Below, in pieces: positions 1 through 10,619 of a stretch of DNA of 64,000 nt. Under the pieces are notes generated by a model. That model worked only from the letters and a program-made list of their open reading frames with translations. It did not search any database and was not told the origin of the DNA. Origin of the DNA: Ectobius pallidus. Its lineage: Eukaryota; Arthropoda; Insecta; Blattodea; Ectobiidae. The position numbers were made by a program, and so were the translations under genes. Position 1 is the first letter of the stretch. Every line of letters begins with the position of its first letter. The stretch is from the NCBI GenBank assembly GCA_964059195.1, contig CAXKWD010000003.1:196502174-196566173 (forward strand), written 5' to 3'.

Positions 1-300
1 CCTATCACAAGAGAAATGAACTTGGTCTCGGAAGCTGAACTTATGCGCGTGAAAGAAAATTTCCTAAAATGGTGTCAGTGTTGTGTGGATGCGAGAGGAG
101 AACATTTCCAACATCTCTTGTGATGAGGTACGTGTTTATTTTCATTGTAATTTTAACTGTAAATGTGAGAACCTGAATCATTACACCGATCGCGGCTTTA
201 TTAGCGTAGATATTTCACCCGATCGCTTGGGAGTTGGAGCTGTGCCCGCCGCGCCGCAGGAACCCGCGTCATTGGCCAACTCTTGCGTGGGACACACTGT
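1..300. repeat. Partial copy of a multi-copy AT-rich repeat family
   Basis: This stretch matches 56,870-57,165 closely, with the same order of motifs and only scattered substitutions; similarity stops near position 300. Its left part lies outside the window. The short open frame it contains (83-307) has a counterpart in the other copy, but it has no recognisable domain and the copies differ by replacement changes, so I do not treat it as a gene. The class of element is unresolved. Confidence 0.7.
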
Positions 301-609
301 AGAATGATCGTTCATTTGACTGCATAAGCGGGAAACGCGTTGGCCGCTTGTAACGTATAGAACGCAACGCACTCTTTTATCGCGCTCTGTCTGGACGTAC
401 CCTAGCTGGACCGTTCGTATAATCGTTGTATCACAATGCTACCAAATGAGGTGACCATATTACTTAGCGATGCCATACTCTCCTGTGACATACAACGTCT
501 CATGGTACAATAACCTTATTTTGTGGAAAAAGAAGTTGCCACGACTTATGCCCCATCCCTCTTATGATGTCAGAAACGATGTTTCAAAGACTTAGCATTT
601 ATGATGATG
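301..609. other. Stretch with no recognisable feature
   Basis: No open frame, inverted repeat or family member was recognised here. It separates the repeat at the window start from the first MITE. Confidence 0.5.
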
Positions 610-611
610 TA

Positions 612-825
612 CAGGTAGGGAATAAAAAAGCGGACCGACTCTTGTAGTTGATTCAGAGCCTTGAGATACGTAAATAAATGTAAGAGATGTAACGGAAACG
701 TTTCCACAAGCAAAACAAATTAAGTAAAATGATTTCTGAATTCAAGCAATGCACATTTCTATACATTCCCTGGCTCATATCGACAATCTAGATATTTTAT
801 TCAGTACGCTTTTTTTCCCTACCTG
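612..825. mobile_element. Small TA-flanked MITE (214 bp), mariner/pogo-like
   Basis: The ends are CAGGTAGGGA and TCCCTACCTG, inverted relative to each other, and TA dinucleotides flank both ends (610-611 and 826-827), as expected for a Tc1/mariner-type insertion. The left end continues into GCGGACCGAC, which is found again in the second copy at 38,153-39,001. The right inner terminus is more diverged than the left. There is no coding capacity, so it must have been mobilised in trans. Confidence 0.8.
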
Positions 826-845
826 TAAAGAGTCATAGCCATAAG

Positions 846-1471
846 TAGGGTTCGGATGTTTATGATATGTCATACTTTTATCCTGACCTTCATTCTTGCC
901 GCAAACACAAATTACACATGAATTACACATTTGTTTTCCTAGTCGTACAGTTTTTATTTTGCATATAAAGTCATATTTTGGTCATTTTCATGGTCTTCGT
1001 CATATTTCGGACATATTTGTAATTTAACGTCATATTTCGGTTTTAAATTCAGTAAAAGAGCACAATTATTCAGTATATGCACTAAATTGTCAACTTATTT
1101 TTTTTCCAAAATGAGTAACGAATATTTTGGTTTTATCGCAACTGAAATGCAAAGAGACAATAAGTAATAGCCCAATTACCTCTTCCTGCTTGTTAACAAC
1201 TTCCAATAGACATTTTTTTTTAATATTTTCATTTCATTTACAGATTAGAAGTTCTTTAACTTGTAAAATTGTTAAAAGGTGATTATCTGATTGAATTAAT
1301 GTGATGTAATAATTTAGTGTCATTAAACGTTTTATATTGGAACATTTATTTTTAGAAAATATATTCTTTTATGAGGTCATATTTAGGATTTTTGGTCATA
1401 TTTAGTCATTTTTAAGGTTATATTTGCAGTCATATTTTCCACTTTTTTAGGTCATAAATATCCGAACCCTA
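846..1471. mobile_element. hAT-type MITE, family 2, copy 1 (626 bp)
   Basis: The termini TAGGGTTCGGA and TCCGAACCCTA are inverted repeats. The flanks are GCCATAAG (838-845) and GACATAAG (1472-1479), an 8 bp target duplication with one mismatch, which is the hAT signature. The interior is AT-rich with many 'gtcatatttt' motifs and no open frame. A second copy lies in inverted orientation at 32,454-33,103. Confidence 0.9.
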
Positions 1472-1479
1472 GACATAAG

Positions 1480-2130
1480 TATACAGTAAAAGACGTATTT
1501 TTATTTCTTCCTTAAGGTGAGCTGTGTCAGGTTGTCCCCCGTGTAGGCTACAGTTTGCACAGCACTCGGTTAGCTTGCTATTTGTTAAGGCCTGCTTAAT
1601 GCTTGCCACACCATCACAAGGAATTCCTTAAATCACTGGTTGCTGGAATAAATACCCTTCGTTGTGTGACACCCTGTTTTGTCCATCCCCACCCCATTAC
1701 GTCACTGGAGACAGCGTTTACAACTCTTAAGAGTCGACTTACTGAAACAGTCCACAACTTGTTCATAATCATTATGCAGACGTCACTAGACTGTGTCCAA
1801 CTTTATCTTGTATTATTTCCCATGGCTCTTCTTCAGACACAATGTAACTACTTCAACATGCAACCTTCTTGTTCAAACTTAACAATGAACATTACAGAAG
1901 TCTCGAAGGAATAACTCCACGGAAGCTCTATAACTGTCGTCACCTTATTATATGATCTACTGTGTGTTTAATTTACTTTTCAGGCAGCTTGGGAATTTCT
2001 AACACAAGGCCTGCATAGTGAAAGTTTCATAATATCGCACTAGTACTATAAAATCCTGATGATTTATGTCGCTCCATTGGTACAAACTTTTGTATCCGTC
2101 ACATGGAAAACACTATTTTCGGATCAGTTT
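1480..2130. other. Stretch with no recognisable feature
   Basis: An open frame of 103 codons at 1603-1914 shows no domain I recognise and no family resemblance. I see no repeat boundary here. Confidence 0.4.
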
Positions 2131-2144
2131 GATAAAAATAAAAA

Positions 2145-3032
2145 AAGTGTGCGTGGTACGCCACGCGACAGAAGTGAAACTTGTTTTAATTTTTGGATTT
2201 TTTCAATTTTGGATTATTGGTTTTTTCTATTTTGCATTGTTGGACTTTTTAATATTGAGTTTTTGGACTTTTTTACTTTTGGATTTTTAATTTTTGATCT
2301 TTAATTTTTTTCGAACTTTAAATATTTTAATTTTGGATTTTTTAAATTTTAGATCTTTGAATTTTTTACTTTTTAGATTTTTAAATTTTCGATTTTTAAA
2401 TTTTGGACTTTTTTATTTTTAAATTTTGGGTTTTGGACTTATTTTTAAATTTTGGGTTTTGGACTTTTAAATTTTGGGTATTTATTTTTAAATGTTGGAT
2501 TTTTAATTTTGAATTTTTGATTTGTTAAATTTTGGATATTTGGATTTTTAATTTTAGATTTTTTATTTTTAAAAATTTTGAATTTTTTTATTTTTTTAAT
2601 TTTTAATTTTTTTAAATCTTGAATATTTGGATTGTTTAATTCTAATTTCTTTTAATTTGGATTTTTGGGCTTCTTCATTTTGGATCTTTGAATTTTTTAA
2701 TTTTGGAATTGTGGACTTTTTAGTATTGAATTTTATAAATTTTGGATCTTTTAATTTTTTGATTTTTTTGATTTTATAATTTTGGATTTTCGATATTTCG
2801 ATTTTTTTAATTTTGCATTTTGGACTTCTTAATTTTGAATTTTTGGATTTTTAAAATTTTGGATAAGCCTAATCATTGAGTTGATTGTTTTCTGTGGAGT
2901 CCGTTCCGTCACACCTCACTAATTTCGTGACGATTTTCAGCCTTAAGTTACATTAATTTCGTGACGATTATTGAGCGTTACACAAGCTCTCGATTTACCC
3001 CTACCGCGGCTAAAGAAGTTTCACTTCAAAGA
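2145..3032. repeat. AT-rich repeat element with short inverted termini, copy 1
   Basis: The left end has a small hairpin (GCGTGG, loop, CCACGC) followed by AGAAGTGAAACTT; the right end has AAGTTTCACTTC, its inverted counterpart. Between 2195 and 2870 lies a degenerate array of short units of the type TTTTTAAATTTTGGA. The segment 2870-3030, with CGTGACGATT motifs, is shared with 57,226-57,380. The same left hairpin, AT block and right segment occur in the copy at 56,606-57,382. No coding frame is convincing. Class is unresolved; the inverted termini suggest a non-autonomous DNA element. Confidence 0.65.
2195..2870. repeat. Degenerate AT-rich minisatellite (TTTTTAAATTTTGGA-like)
   Basis: Roughly 675 bases made almost entirely of T-runs joined by AAATTTTGGA or ATTTTTGGA words, on one strand only. 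Unit length varies between about 9 and 20 bases. The copy at 56,640-56,780 is much shorter, so the block has expanded or shrunk between copies. Confidence 0.85.
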
Positions 3033-3251
3033 AATTAAAATTCATTACGTCATTTAAATGTAATACTTTTGACGGTGATCGCAAAAATCAAATGGAATTG
3101 ACCTATCTATCAGCTGTTGCAGTAATCATACCAACAACATAACAACAAAAAATACACAAAGTAAACACACGTATAAAATTGACTTGGTTTTTTCACGGTT
3201 TTCCCGTGGTAAAGGCAAATGCCGAATTGGATATTTAGTCTACAATAAATA

Positions 3252-3310
3252 AAAATCTGATGTGAAACTCACATTACTTCCTCTGTCCAAATAAAAGTTT
3301 GCCTCTTTTC
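3252..3310. repeat. Terminal fragment of the cttcctctg element family
   Basis: The words aaaatctgatgtgaaactca and cttcctctgtcc match the start of the longer elements at 14,214 and 35,236-36,107 and another fragment at 13,493-13,545. Only the terminus is present; a SINE follows directly. Confidence 0.6.
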
Positions 3311-3321
3311 AACGGTAAAAT

Positions 3322-3578
3322 AAAGTAAAGTGTCCCATATACAGGCCGTGGAAGACCTAATGCTTCCAGGAGGCTGAAGTTCCCAGATTTTAGACATTCG
3401 GAACATGAAAGTGATAGTCGGGATAGCTCTGGTATTCATTTCTGTTAGGGGCTGAGTCGAGCCAAGGGCTATAATGCCACCACAAGGATTAGGCCAAATG
3501 AATAATTCCAACGACCTCATCGGGTACCAAACCCACTACCCTCCGGTTTATAGCCTCAACCACTACGCCACGGTGTAT
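3322..3578 (-). repeat. tRNA-derived SINE, family B, diverged copy
   Basis: It aligns with 31,220-31,522 and 50,266-50,562 over most of its length: tail at left (taaagtg-ccc-atacaggc), body with 'ccaggaggctga' and 'aggattaggccaa', and the tRNA-like head at right with the polymerase III boxes on the minus strand. It is shorter and more diverged than the other two. A target duplication was not found. Confidence 0.7.
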
Positions 3579-3661
3579 TAATTTAAAGGAGAAAATTGGT
3601 ATAAAATTATACCAAGTGTTACCAACTATGGTTACAGTCACAGTCAATACCTTTTTAATTA

Positions 3662-4279
3662 CCGTATTTTACGGACCATAAGACGCACTTTTGTACCTTG
3701 AAAGCAAAGCGTTAAAAGTTGGGTGCGACTAATGGTCCGAAGTACACTAAAAAAATAAAATTATGGTAAATATTGCTGGAATACCATAGTTGTATATGAC
3801 AAGGCAGTTACTAATTTTAGCACAGACTGTACATTGCTGCACTTGTCACAATCATAAAATGAGGGCAACTGGAAGCCAGGTATACAATGCGAAGGAAAGG
3901 AATGTTGAGTTATTTTATACAATAGGAATATCTTCGCCAAGTGGTTTAAATGATTGCAATCCTCTAAACAGCCTTGTCCCCTTATACTTACCGTATGCTC
4001 AATTGAGGGTTAGAGGGTGTAAAAGTATTTTTAGTCTTTTATGAGAAATAAGTTCAGTTCAAATTCAGGCAATGCCACCTTTAAAGAACAGATTTTCGTA
4101 CAATGCAGGTTTTGAGTTAGAAGTGATTTATACCGATTCCATTGTACAAGATTATAATTTGATTATGTAATGAAGTACATTATTCCCTTTAAAACATTTC
4201 GTTTAAAATCACATTAAATTTATTTTCCTTCAAATTTCCATCCTATGGTCCGGAGCGTCTTATGGTCCGTAAAATACGG
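3662..4279. mobile_element. TIR element with TTA target duplication (618 bp)
   Basis: The ends are near-perfect inverted repeats of about 25 bp beginning CCGTATTTTACGGACCATAA, and both are flanked by TTA (3659-3661 and 4280-4282). An internal 'tggtccg' motif near 3735 echoes the terminus. A 3 bp TTA duplication fits PIF/Harbinger-like or Zator-like elements; I cannot decide between them. No transposase is encoded. Confidence 0.85.
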
Positions 4280-4282
4280 TTA

Positions 4283-4984
4283 TCATTTTTTCATATTATT
4301 ATTAAATAGACTCTGTTTGATAAAAATTAAGAATATTATAATTCATTACGACTTTTTAAATGTTAAATCACACAAAAAAATCACGTGGTGTCTGAAAAGC
4401 GTTGTCCACTCCATCCCATATGTTGGCAGCAATGCCCCTAAGGTCAATAGCCTCTATCTATGCAAGTGCATATACAAGGTGGCAGGGCAGCTGGAAAACC
4501 CCCAAAATGGCAACACTGGGAGTAATAAAATTATTTCACAAAATATTAACGGCTTACTAAAATAGTGTATTGGCAAAATTGGGTTGGATTGGTACACTCG
4601 CACTCATAGGCTCGATTCGCAAACATACGGACTCGCAAAATGTAATCCCGTTTTTAGGAATTGGATTGTAATTACATATTGCGATACAATACTTTATTGT
4701 ATTATGACACGACCGCTGGTCATTTAGTTTTCAACCAATTTGTTTGCATGTAAAATGTGTACTGTTTTGAATAGATCTGTCTGTTATAGAACACATGCCG
4801 AAAACGAAATCTCGTATAACAATTACAATTTATATTTGAGAGAAATGATGTGCTGCGAAGCAAGAATGACTCCTAATACTTATTGCTACTTGACATGAGG
4901 GACATTTAATTTTTCGCGATTATTTCTTTGTTTAAACGATATGAGTTACTACTTCATATCTATGAAATTGGTAGCCTACATTCA
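4283..4984. other. Stretch with no recognisable feature
   Basis: An open frame of 106 codons (4245-4565) overlaps the right inverted repeat of the preceding element and has no recognisable domain, so it is not called as a gene. Confidence 0.4.
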
Positions 4985-5053
4985 TATGAGGGTGTTAAAG
5001 CCAAAGTGGTGTAAGTCATGTTTTTAACATTTTTAACCTAAGTATTGCAATGC

Positions 5054-5066
5054 AATGTTGAGGTAT
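5054..5066. repeat. Target-site duplication of SINE-A, left copy
   Basis: The 13-mer AATGTTGAGGTAT is repeated exactly at 5408-5420 on the other side of the SINE. Confidence 0.9.
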
Positions 5067-5407
5067 CTGTATCTGGTACCCTATGATCCCCAGGTGGGGC
5101 GAAGGGGTCTCCGATGGAGGTTTCATTACCTATACTAATTTTGATATGCTTATTTTCCGAGAGAGGGTAGAGGGACATCGCCTCGCAACCCCCCTCTGGA
5201 AACTAAGTAATTCTTGGACGTGAAAGGGCCGAGAAATTTTGTCCAGAGGCTCTAATTTAGGCTTGGAGTTATTTTAAGTGCCTTAAATCTACGACACGGG
5301 ACCCCCAGCTTAAAGTCCCCCAGGATTTTTACGTCCTGAAAAATCCATCGACCGCGCCCTGCGGATCTAGAGGCGGGCATGCTACCTCTAGACCACCGCG
5401 GCCGACT
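5067..5407 (-). repeat. tRNA-derived SINE, family A, full-length copy
   Basis: Oriented on the minus strand: the tRNA-like head lies at the right end. Reading the minus strand, an A box (TGGTCTAGAGG, matching TRGYNNARNNG) and a B box-like GGATCAAACCC are expected; in this copy the B-box region is partly deleted compared with 13,575-13,942. The left end holds the 3' tail. An exact 13 bp duplication flanks the element, consistent with LINE-mediated reverse transcription. Confidence 0.9.
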
Positions 5408-5589
5408 AATGTTGAGGTATAGATCTGTTTTAAGAAAGATTGTTGTAAGTCCTAGTTGTGTTCATAATCTTACAAATTGCAGCAGAAGTTTCACTGGTGA
5501 ATGAAACAGCTGCTTTGTTAACAGCCATAGTGGTGTAAGTGTTTGTGAAGTATGAGTGGCTACATCCGCAGTTTTGTAAACTTTGCACT

Positions 5590-5926
5590 GTGTCTTATGA
5601 AACTGCTTCAAAGCAGTGATAACATCGACATTATTGACCATAAATTTATGGTAAGTGGGCATTAATACCTCCCTAATGATTCCGATTTTGGATCCGTAGA
5701 ATCCTATGCAAGAGGTATGACCGTTGTTGTTCCAGCAGACTGGCGGTCAATAATCGCAAAGTCAAAAAGAAGAAAGCCTTTTTCTGTAGCAGAATGTCAC
5801 TTAAAGACTTCAGGTCTACAAAGAATCTTGAACCAGCCATTACACAGAGAGAAAAAAGTCACGAACGAATCAATGTCAGTAAAAAATACAAAAAAACTAC
5901 TTGAATTATTTTCAGTGAAAATGAAA
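5590..5926 (+). pseudogene. Remnant of a transposon-borne protein, in-frame stop
   Basis: The frame reads NIDIIDHKFMVSGH, a stop, YLPNDSDFGSVE, then the open stretch MTVVVPADWRSII to the stop at 5929. The arrangement 'H-K-F-x-V-x-G-H, then D-x-D-F-G-x-[IV]-E, then VP-x-x-W' is one I associate with a multi-copy insect family that behaves like a transposase, although I cannot name the superfamily. The N-terminal part is missing. The location between matched inverted repeats supports a mobile-element origin rather than a host gene. Confidence 0.55.
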
Positions 5927-6082
5927 TAACGACACCTTCTGGCAATGTACAACACGAAAAAAGTGTCAACAATTTCTTGTGTAATTTATTATAATGATTC
6001 TAATAAAACCTTCTGTTTCTCAGAATGCATAAAACATGACTTACACCACTTTGGCTTTAACCCCCTCATATGAAACTATCTA

Positions 6083-6200
6083 GCCGCCACCATGGCTGAG
6101 TGGTTAGACCGCTCGCCTTTCACCGCTGGGGACCCGGGATCGATTTTCGGTGGATCCCTGTGGAATTTGTGGTGGACAAAATGGGGTCGGGGTACTCCTG
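6083..6200 (+). repeat. tRNA-derived SINE head, family E
   Basis: A box-like TGGCTGAGTGG and B box-like GGGATCGATTTTC occur about 30 bases apart on the plus strand, with a serine-tRNA-like arrangement. The body continues through 'ggtggatccctgtgg' and 'gtggacaaaatggggtcggg'. It starts immediately outside the right TIR of the preceding element. The 3' limit is uncertain. Confidence 0.6.
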
Positions 6201-6527
6201 TTTCCCCTGCCATTTATCATTCCACCAGAGCTCCATTCATCATACTATGACCATTGGTTGCTATGAAGGAATTATTTTATATGAAACTTTCTTGAGAGTA
6301 ATTATAAGCCACAAACTCAAACATGGCTTCGCGTGATGGTGAGCCGTGCAGAAAAGAGGCTCTAGTTGGGAATGTGAGGATAGAAAACACCTTGTCCATG
6401 CTTAGGGAAGAGTGTATCGCATGATGTGTTTTGTTGAAGAAGTTTCTTTATTTCAAGTCTATTTGACATAATGATGTTTTTCTCTTTTTTCTCTTTTTCT
6501 CGATAATTTGACACAGGTAATATAGAG

Positions 6528-6860
6528 GCGCGTCCATAAAGTAAGTTTCCCTGAGGCCGTTTACAGAAAAAAACACAATTTCAAGAAAATATTTATTGCA
6601 ACAGACACAGCAAGTGTTCACCTATTTTTCAACGCATTCACCACCGGAATTGAAACATTTGTCATACCGTGGAACCAACTTTTCAACACTTGTGTCGTAG
6701 AAGTCTTCCGCCAGGGATTTGAACCACTGTGTGACAAGCATCTCCACCTCTCTGTCATTCTCTGTCATTTCGTGAGGTGTAGCAAAATATGGAAATCACT
6801 GGGAGTGAGGTCAGGGCTTTAGGGTGGATGTTTAAACACCTCCCAGTCGAAATTCTGAAG
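6528..6860 (-). pseudogene. Mariner transposase C-terminal fragment, minus strand
   Basis: Read on the minus strand, the end of the coding segment gives RYDKCFNSGGECVE, the usual mariner C-terminus, preceded by frames resembling the third-acid motif (HPP-SPDLTPSDFH) with stops and frameshifts. The segment then runs into a 3' untranslated region and a probable terminus 'ccataaagtaagtttccctg' near 6535. Catalytic DD region and N-terminus are absent. Confidence 0.8.
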
Positions 6861-6864
6861 GAGT

Positions 6865-7030
6865 CTTGCTAGGAGGTGTTGGAACATCCACCCTACAGCC
6901 CGGATTTCGCTCCCAATGATTTCCATCATTTCAGACACCTAAATAAATGAGAAGGAATGACAGAGGATGACAGAGAGGTGGTGATTTTTGTCACACAGTG
7001 GTTCAAATCCCTGGTGGCTTCCATATTATG
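6865..7030 (+). pseudogene. Mariner transposase C-terminal fragment, plus strand
   Basis: The plus strand reads LLEVLEHPPYSPDFAPNDFH, which is the mariner motif holding the third catalytic aspartate, followed by a frame with EDDREVV and FVTQWFKSLV. It is the same subfamily as the fragment at 6528-6860 but in opposite orientation, so the two lie back to back around about 6,862. Both are dead. Confidence 0.8.
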
Positions 7031-7625
7031 ACAGGGATTAGAAACAATAGGGATGAACTATTTTTGAATAGATGGCAAGGAAAAGGAAAAATGTATGAAG
7101 GAAGCTTAAGAACCGTTTGAAGGATATTGATAGACAACAGATAAATGCGCAATGTATGAATATGGTTTCACTTGAATTAATCGTTTTAAAATTGGAGTGG
7201 AGGAATTAGCAATACATACAAGAAGGAACCAAACTCTGTTAACTGGGGCTAGCTTGGAGTAGACTTGATACGCCTACGTGGCGGAAGATTAGGGTCTCTG
7301 ATAAAAACGGAATGAAAATCTGTCCCATATGTAAGGGATAAGAAACTTGTTTTCATATCCTGGTGAATTGAAGTGGCTTTGAAAAATGGAAGGAGAAATA
7401 TCTACCAATGTTTTACTGCGTCGAATAGGGAGCAACGAACATGCTTGACGTTACTGGCTGACAGAGATGAGAAAAGAACTGTGAAATTTGTAAAGAAGGC
7501 GAGATAGCTCAGGTTGGAGACTGCGGCATATTGGGGAAACTGGGAGGAAGAATGAGGATAGGCTTAGGTTGTTTGTGTTTATTTTGTGTTTTATTTCTTT
7601 ATTTATTTTCTTTTTCTGTTCCTGC
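7030..7625 (+). pseudogene. LINE ORF2 C-terminal remnant with zinc-knuckle motif
   Basis: In the frame around 7310-7400 one reads NGMKICPICKG, a stop, ETCFHILVN and FEKWKEKYL. The C-x2-C ... H spacing followed by a tryptophan-rich stretch is the cysteine/histidine motif found after the reverse transcriptase of many insect non-LTR elements. Several stops and shifts show it is long dead. The 5' extent is uncertain. Confidence 0.45.
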
Positions 7626-7805
7626 GTTTTCAATAAGTACAGTTCATGCGAACCCGTTCCAAAGTTTTCAATTGGTTATGTAAAATGTAATGTAATAAAA
7701 ATACTTAGGCCTTCTTACTTTCAAGGACAATACACACTAGTCTAAGATAATGCTAGTCTAGTGGTGTGGGAATCCAAAGTAAAAAAAAAATATCATTTAT
7801 AATCT

Positions 7806-9026
7806 TCTCTATATATATAAAAGGCTTCGTCCTGACTGACTGAATGAATGACTGACTGACTGAATGAGTGACTGAATGACTGACAGAGAATCAACGTAGA
7901 GCCTAAACTATAACAGGTAGAGACTTGGAATTTTAACAGTACCTTCGTTTCATAATGTAGGTGCTCACTAAGAAAGGATTTTGAAAAAATTTGATTTTAA
8001 ATGCTAAAAATCAAATGTTTTTGAGTATACTTAGTATCTTTTTTCACATAATTATCAAATACAAATCATAGAACGTATTGTTGCTGGTGGTATCAGATGG
8101 GTTTGGAAAAAATGAAATGCAAGTTTGACAAATAAGATAAGTTATCAATATAACTCATGTTATAAATAAATAATATAGAATTAAATCCACGAAAATAATG
8201 CAGTCACATAACTTTCTCTACCCTGGACATAGAGAAAACAAAACGAGGTATGGTAATGTGTATATTATTATATCGCAGGTTTTTGGAGAGAGAAATATGA
8301 AAGCGATATTGCTTTCTGTTTAATTTCATCTCCAAAACAGTTTTATAGTAACATGAGAGTGAGAAATAAATATTCCGCAAAGACAATACACTTTTATGTT
8401 ACCAGAATTTCTGTTTGTTCATATTTGAACCCCTACCAGGCTTGCTGTGTACTGTACAAGCGATGGGATGCAAAATTCTACTTCCTCTATGAACCATAAA
8501 AAGCTATATCAAGCGTTTTCTGAGGGAATAGTTTTAGTGTAATTAGTCGTTCTTCCTATTTCAAATTCTAAATACATATATAAGGACCTAGAATTTAAAA
8601 ATCGAAAGTCCTTCATAAGTTAATTTCCAATGATTAACTATTATGCTCTTAATTTTAAATTTTTGAAATACAGTAATTATCGCGGGCGATCGCTTGATAT
8701 TTGTAAATCCATCCTGGGCGATTCATTTGTTTAGAATGTCAATGCCCGCAGACATATTATGACATTTTCAACCTACACGGAAGAGGGATAATCAATATAG
8801 GCCTAAATATGTCAACTATTGTTCGTTTTGGACGAAATTCACTATACAGGGGTTCTCTGGGCCAAGGGACTCGAATCTGAGGTTGCTTTTACCAGGCGAC
8901 GCTTTCTAATCGTGATATGTAGTCCACGTGATTAAGGCGTTAATAAATATAATGATTTGACTATTATGCTCTTATTTTTTTATTTTTGAAATAATTATCG
9001 CGGGCGAAGCCGCGGGCACATGCTAG
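7806..9026 (+). mobile_element. Non-autonomous Helitron, copy a (about 1.2 kb)
   Basis: The left end TCTCTATATATATAAAAGGC matches the start of the copy at 38,193. The right end has a short hairpin (CGCGG ... CCGCG) a few bases before GGGCACATG and CTAG, followed by T; a 3' hairpin plus CTRR terminus without target duplication is the Helitron signature. No Rep or helicase is encoded. The interior shares several blocks with the copy at 15,680-16,684 (for example 'gtcacataactttctctacc'). A GACT/GAAT microsatellite lies near the left end (about 7838-7885). Confidence 0.85.
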
Positions 9027-9093
9027 TGTGGTATAATATGGTAAAGAAAATCATGTGAGTTACCAATTAAAAAAAAAAAATCATCTTGGATCG

Positions 9094-9095
<2 letters not shown>

Positions 9096-9133
<38 letters not shown>
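9096..9133. repeat. (TA)n microsatellite followed by poly-T
   Basis: About 19 uninterrupted TA units lie just beyond the Helitron end, followed by a T-run to about 9151. Confidence 0.95.
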
Positions 9134-9138
<5 letters not shown>

Positions 9139-9151
9139 TTTTTTTTTTTTT

Positions 9152-9748
9152 GCGACCTTCGTACTAGTGCTTCTGTATGAAGTTCAGAAGTGTGGATCCA
9201 CAGAAAAGGAGGGGAATATTAAAAAGGCGACATAAATCTCTACTTTATCTAATGAGAGGCGTAAAAGACGATAGAAATTAAAAGGAATAATAAAACCAAC
9301 TTAAAAGCTTTCATTAACGAGAAAATAAACATAACTTTTTTTCCGCTGGCATTAACTTAATGAGTATCAGCAGAGGGAAATTTTTGTGTTTGTGGTTGAG
9401 ATTATTATCACTTTTATGTTGGCTTCACTAATTGGATTGTATTGAAGCAAGCCAACATAGTTGCCATGGTAACAGGAAGCCAAAGCAAGAAGGCCATGCT
9501 TACAGCTGCAAAATGCCGTCAGTAGATAAGAAAAGTAAAATAAAATAGAAAAATAAATGCTAAAAGCGTTTTGTACGAAGAAAAAACGAATGTCAGGCAG
9601 CTGAAATGAGGACAGTCTTGCTCTCTTCCATATAAGAAAGACCACAAAATAATGCGTACCTGTATATTTAAGACAAGGAAGTACAAAAGTTATGTTCGTT
9701 CATCTCGGTAATCTATGGTCAGTTTATTAATTTTTTTGGTAGTCTTTT
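9152..9748. other. Stretch with no recognisable feature
   Basis: A minus-strand open frame of 92 codons (9367-9645) has no domain I recognise and is hydrophobic mainly because of AT-rich codons. I do not call it a gene. Confidence 0.4.
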
Positions 9749-9749
9749 T

Positions 9750-9888
9750 TAGGTAGATTTCTAAGAAAAATCTACCTATTGCAATGGATACCACTTCATG
9801 ATTTTCGAAAAATTATTTCATATCTTTACGTTTCATGCTCCCCTAAGTACGAAACCACCGCCCGTTCAAAAAAAAAAAAATTTGATAT

Positions 9889-9948
<60 letters not shown>

Positions 9949-10613
9949 TTTTATATATATATATTTATATATATCTTTACACGATAGCGGCCGTAATTTT
10001 GAAGATAATTGAACCAAATTTTATTATGTTATTTCTAGGCCCAATAGTTCGGACAAGTTCGTTAATGGGCAAAATTGGCCCAAGGGGGTGGTCGGGGGAG
10101 GGGGTTGAAATTTTAAAACATTTATATCTCGGCCCCTATGAAGTATAGAGGGAAACTTTGTTTGAATAAATTAGAGTACTCCCTATGGAGTTCACAGTGA
10201 CACCAACAATTCGGGGGTTTTGGGGGGTACGAGTGGGGGTGGAGGTGAGGGGATGGAAATTCGAATTTTTTTAAACTACGTCTTGTGGGGTATCGTTGAA
10301 AAGCTCTTGATGAGTACTCTACAAATCAATAACTAGTTTCTTGATAGCTCTCATATGACGCGAGATTTTAATGTTTGAAAAGAATAACACTTAAAAGAAT
10401 TATTATAATATCATAATTTTGTCTTGTTTAGCGGCTTTGCTAATTTTATTCATTGCTGATCTTGCGCACGGCCTCCCAGAATATTATATCCTATTCTTGT
10501 TGTCAAAACAAATGATTGTAGGCTCTTCCTCTTTACCGAATTCAGTTCTTATTACTGCGGGTTTGCGCAGTGATAATAAATTAAACCAAAAGCACTTTGA
10601 AATCTACCTCAGC
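9750..10613. mobile_element. Possible TIR element with gtagatttc termini
   Basis: The left end has GGTAGATTTC and the right end GAAATCTACC, inverted, about 860 bp apart. Just inside the left end the terminus is immediately repeated in inverted form (aaatctacct near 9769), making a small hairpin. Target duplications were not found, so the call is tentative. The interior holds a long TA tract and a G-rich segment (10,075-10,250). Confidence 0.4.
9891..9982. repeat. Compound (TA)n / (TTTATA)n microsatellite
   Basis: Alternating TA of about 20 units grades into ATTTAT variants. The open frames across it (9779-10,012 and 9798-10,148) are microsatellite translations made of Y-I dipeptides. Confidence 0.95.
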
Positions 10614-10619
10614 CTGTAG

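Larger units (their letters stand above)
4987..6068. mobile_element. TIR element with transposase-like remnant, interrupted by a SINE
   Basis: The ends are inverted repeats of about 40 bp (TGAGGG, then gttaaagccaaagtggtgta at left; the same in reverse at 6028-6068), flanked by TA. The interior carries a decayed coding segment on the plus strand (5590-5926) and a SINE at 5067-5407. After removing the SINE and one copy of its duplication, the element would be about 730 bp. It looks like an internally deleted derivative of a larger autonomous DNA transposon. Confidence 0.75.

Noticed and set aside
83..307. Possible small gene with a counterpart at 56,953-57,237
   Set aside because: The two peptides are alike only because the underlying repeat is shared; they diverge at the ends and have no recognisable domain.
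9779..10148. Two overlapping open frames of 77 and 116 codons
   Set aside because: They are translations of a TA microsatellite (alternating Y and I) plus flanks; no domain or conservation is visible.
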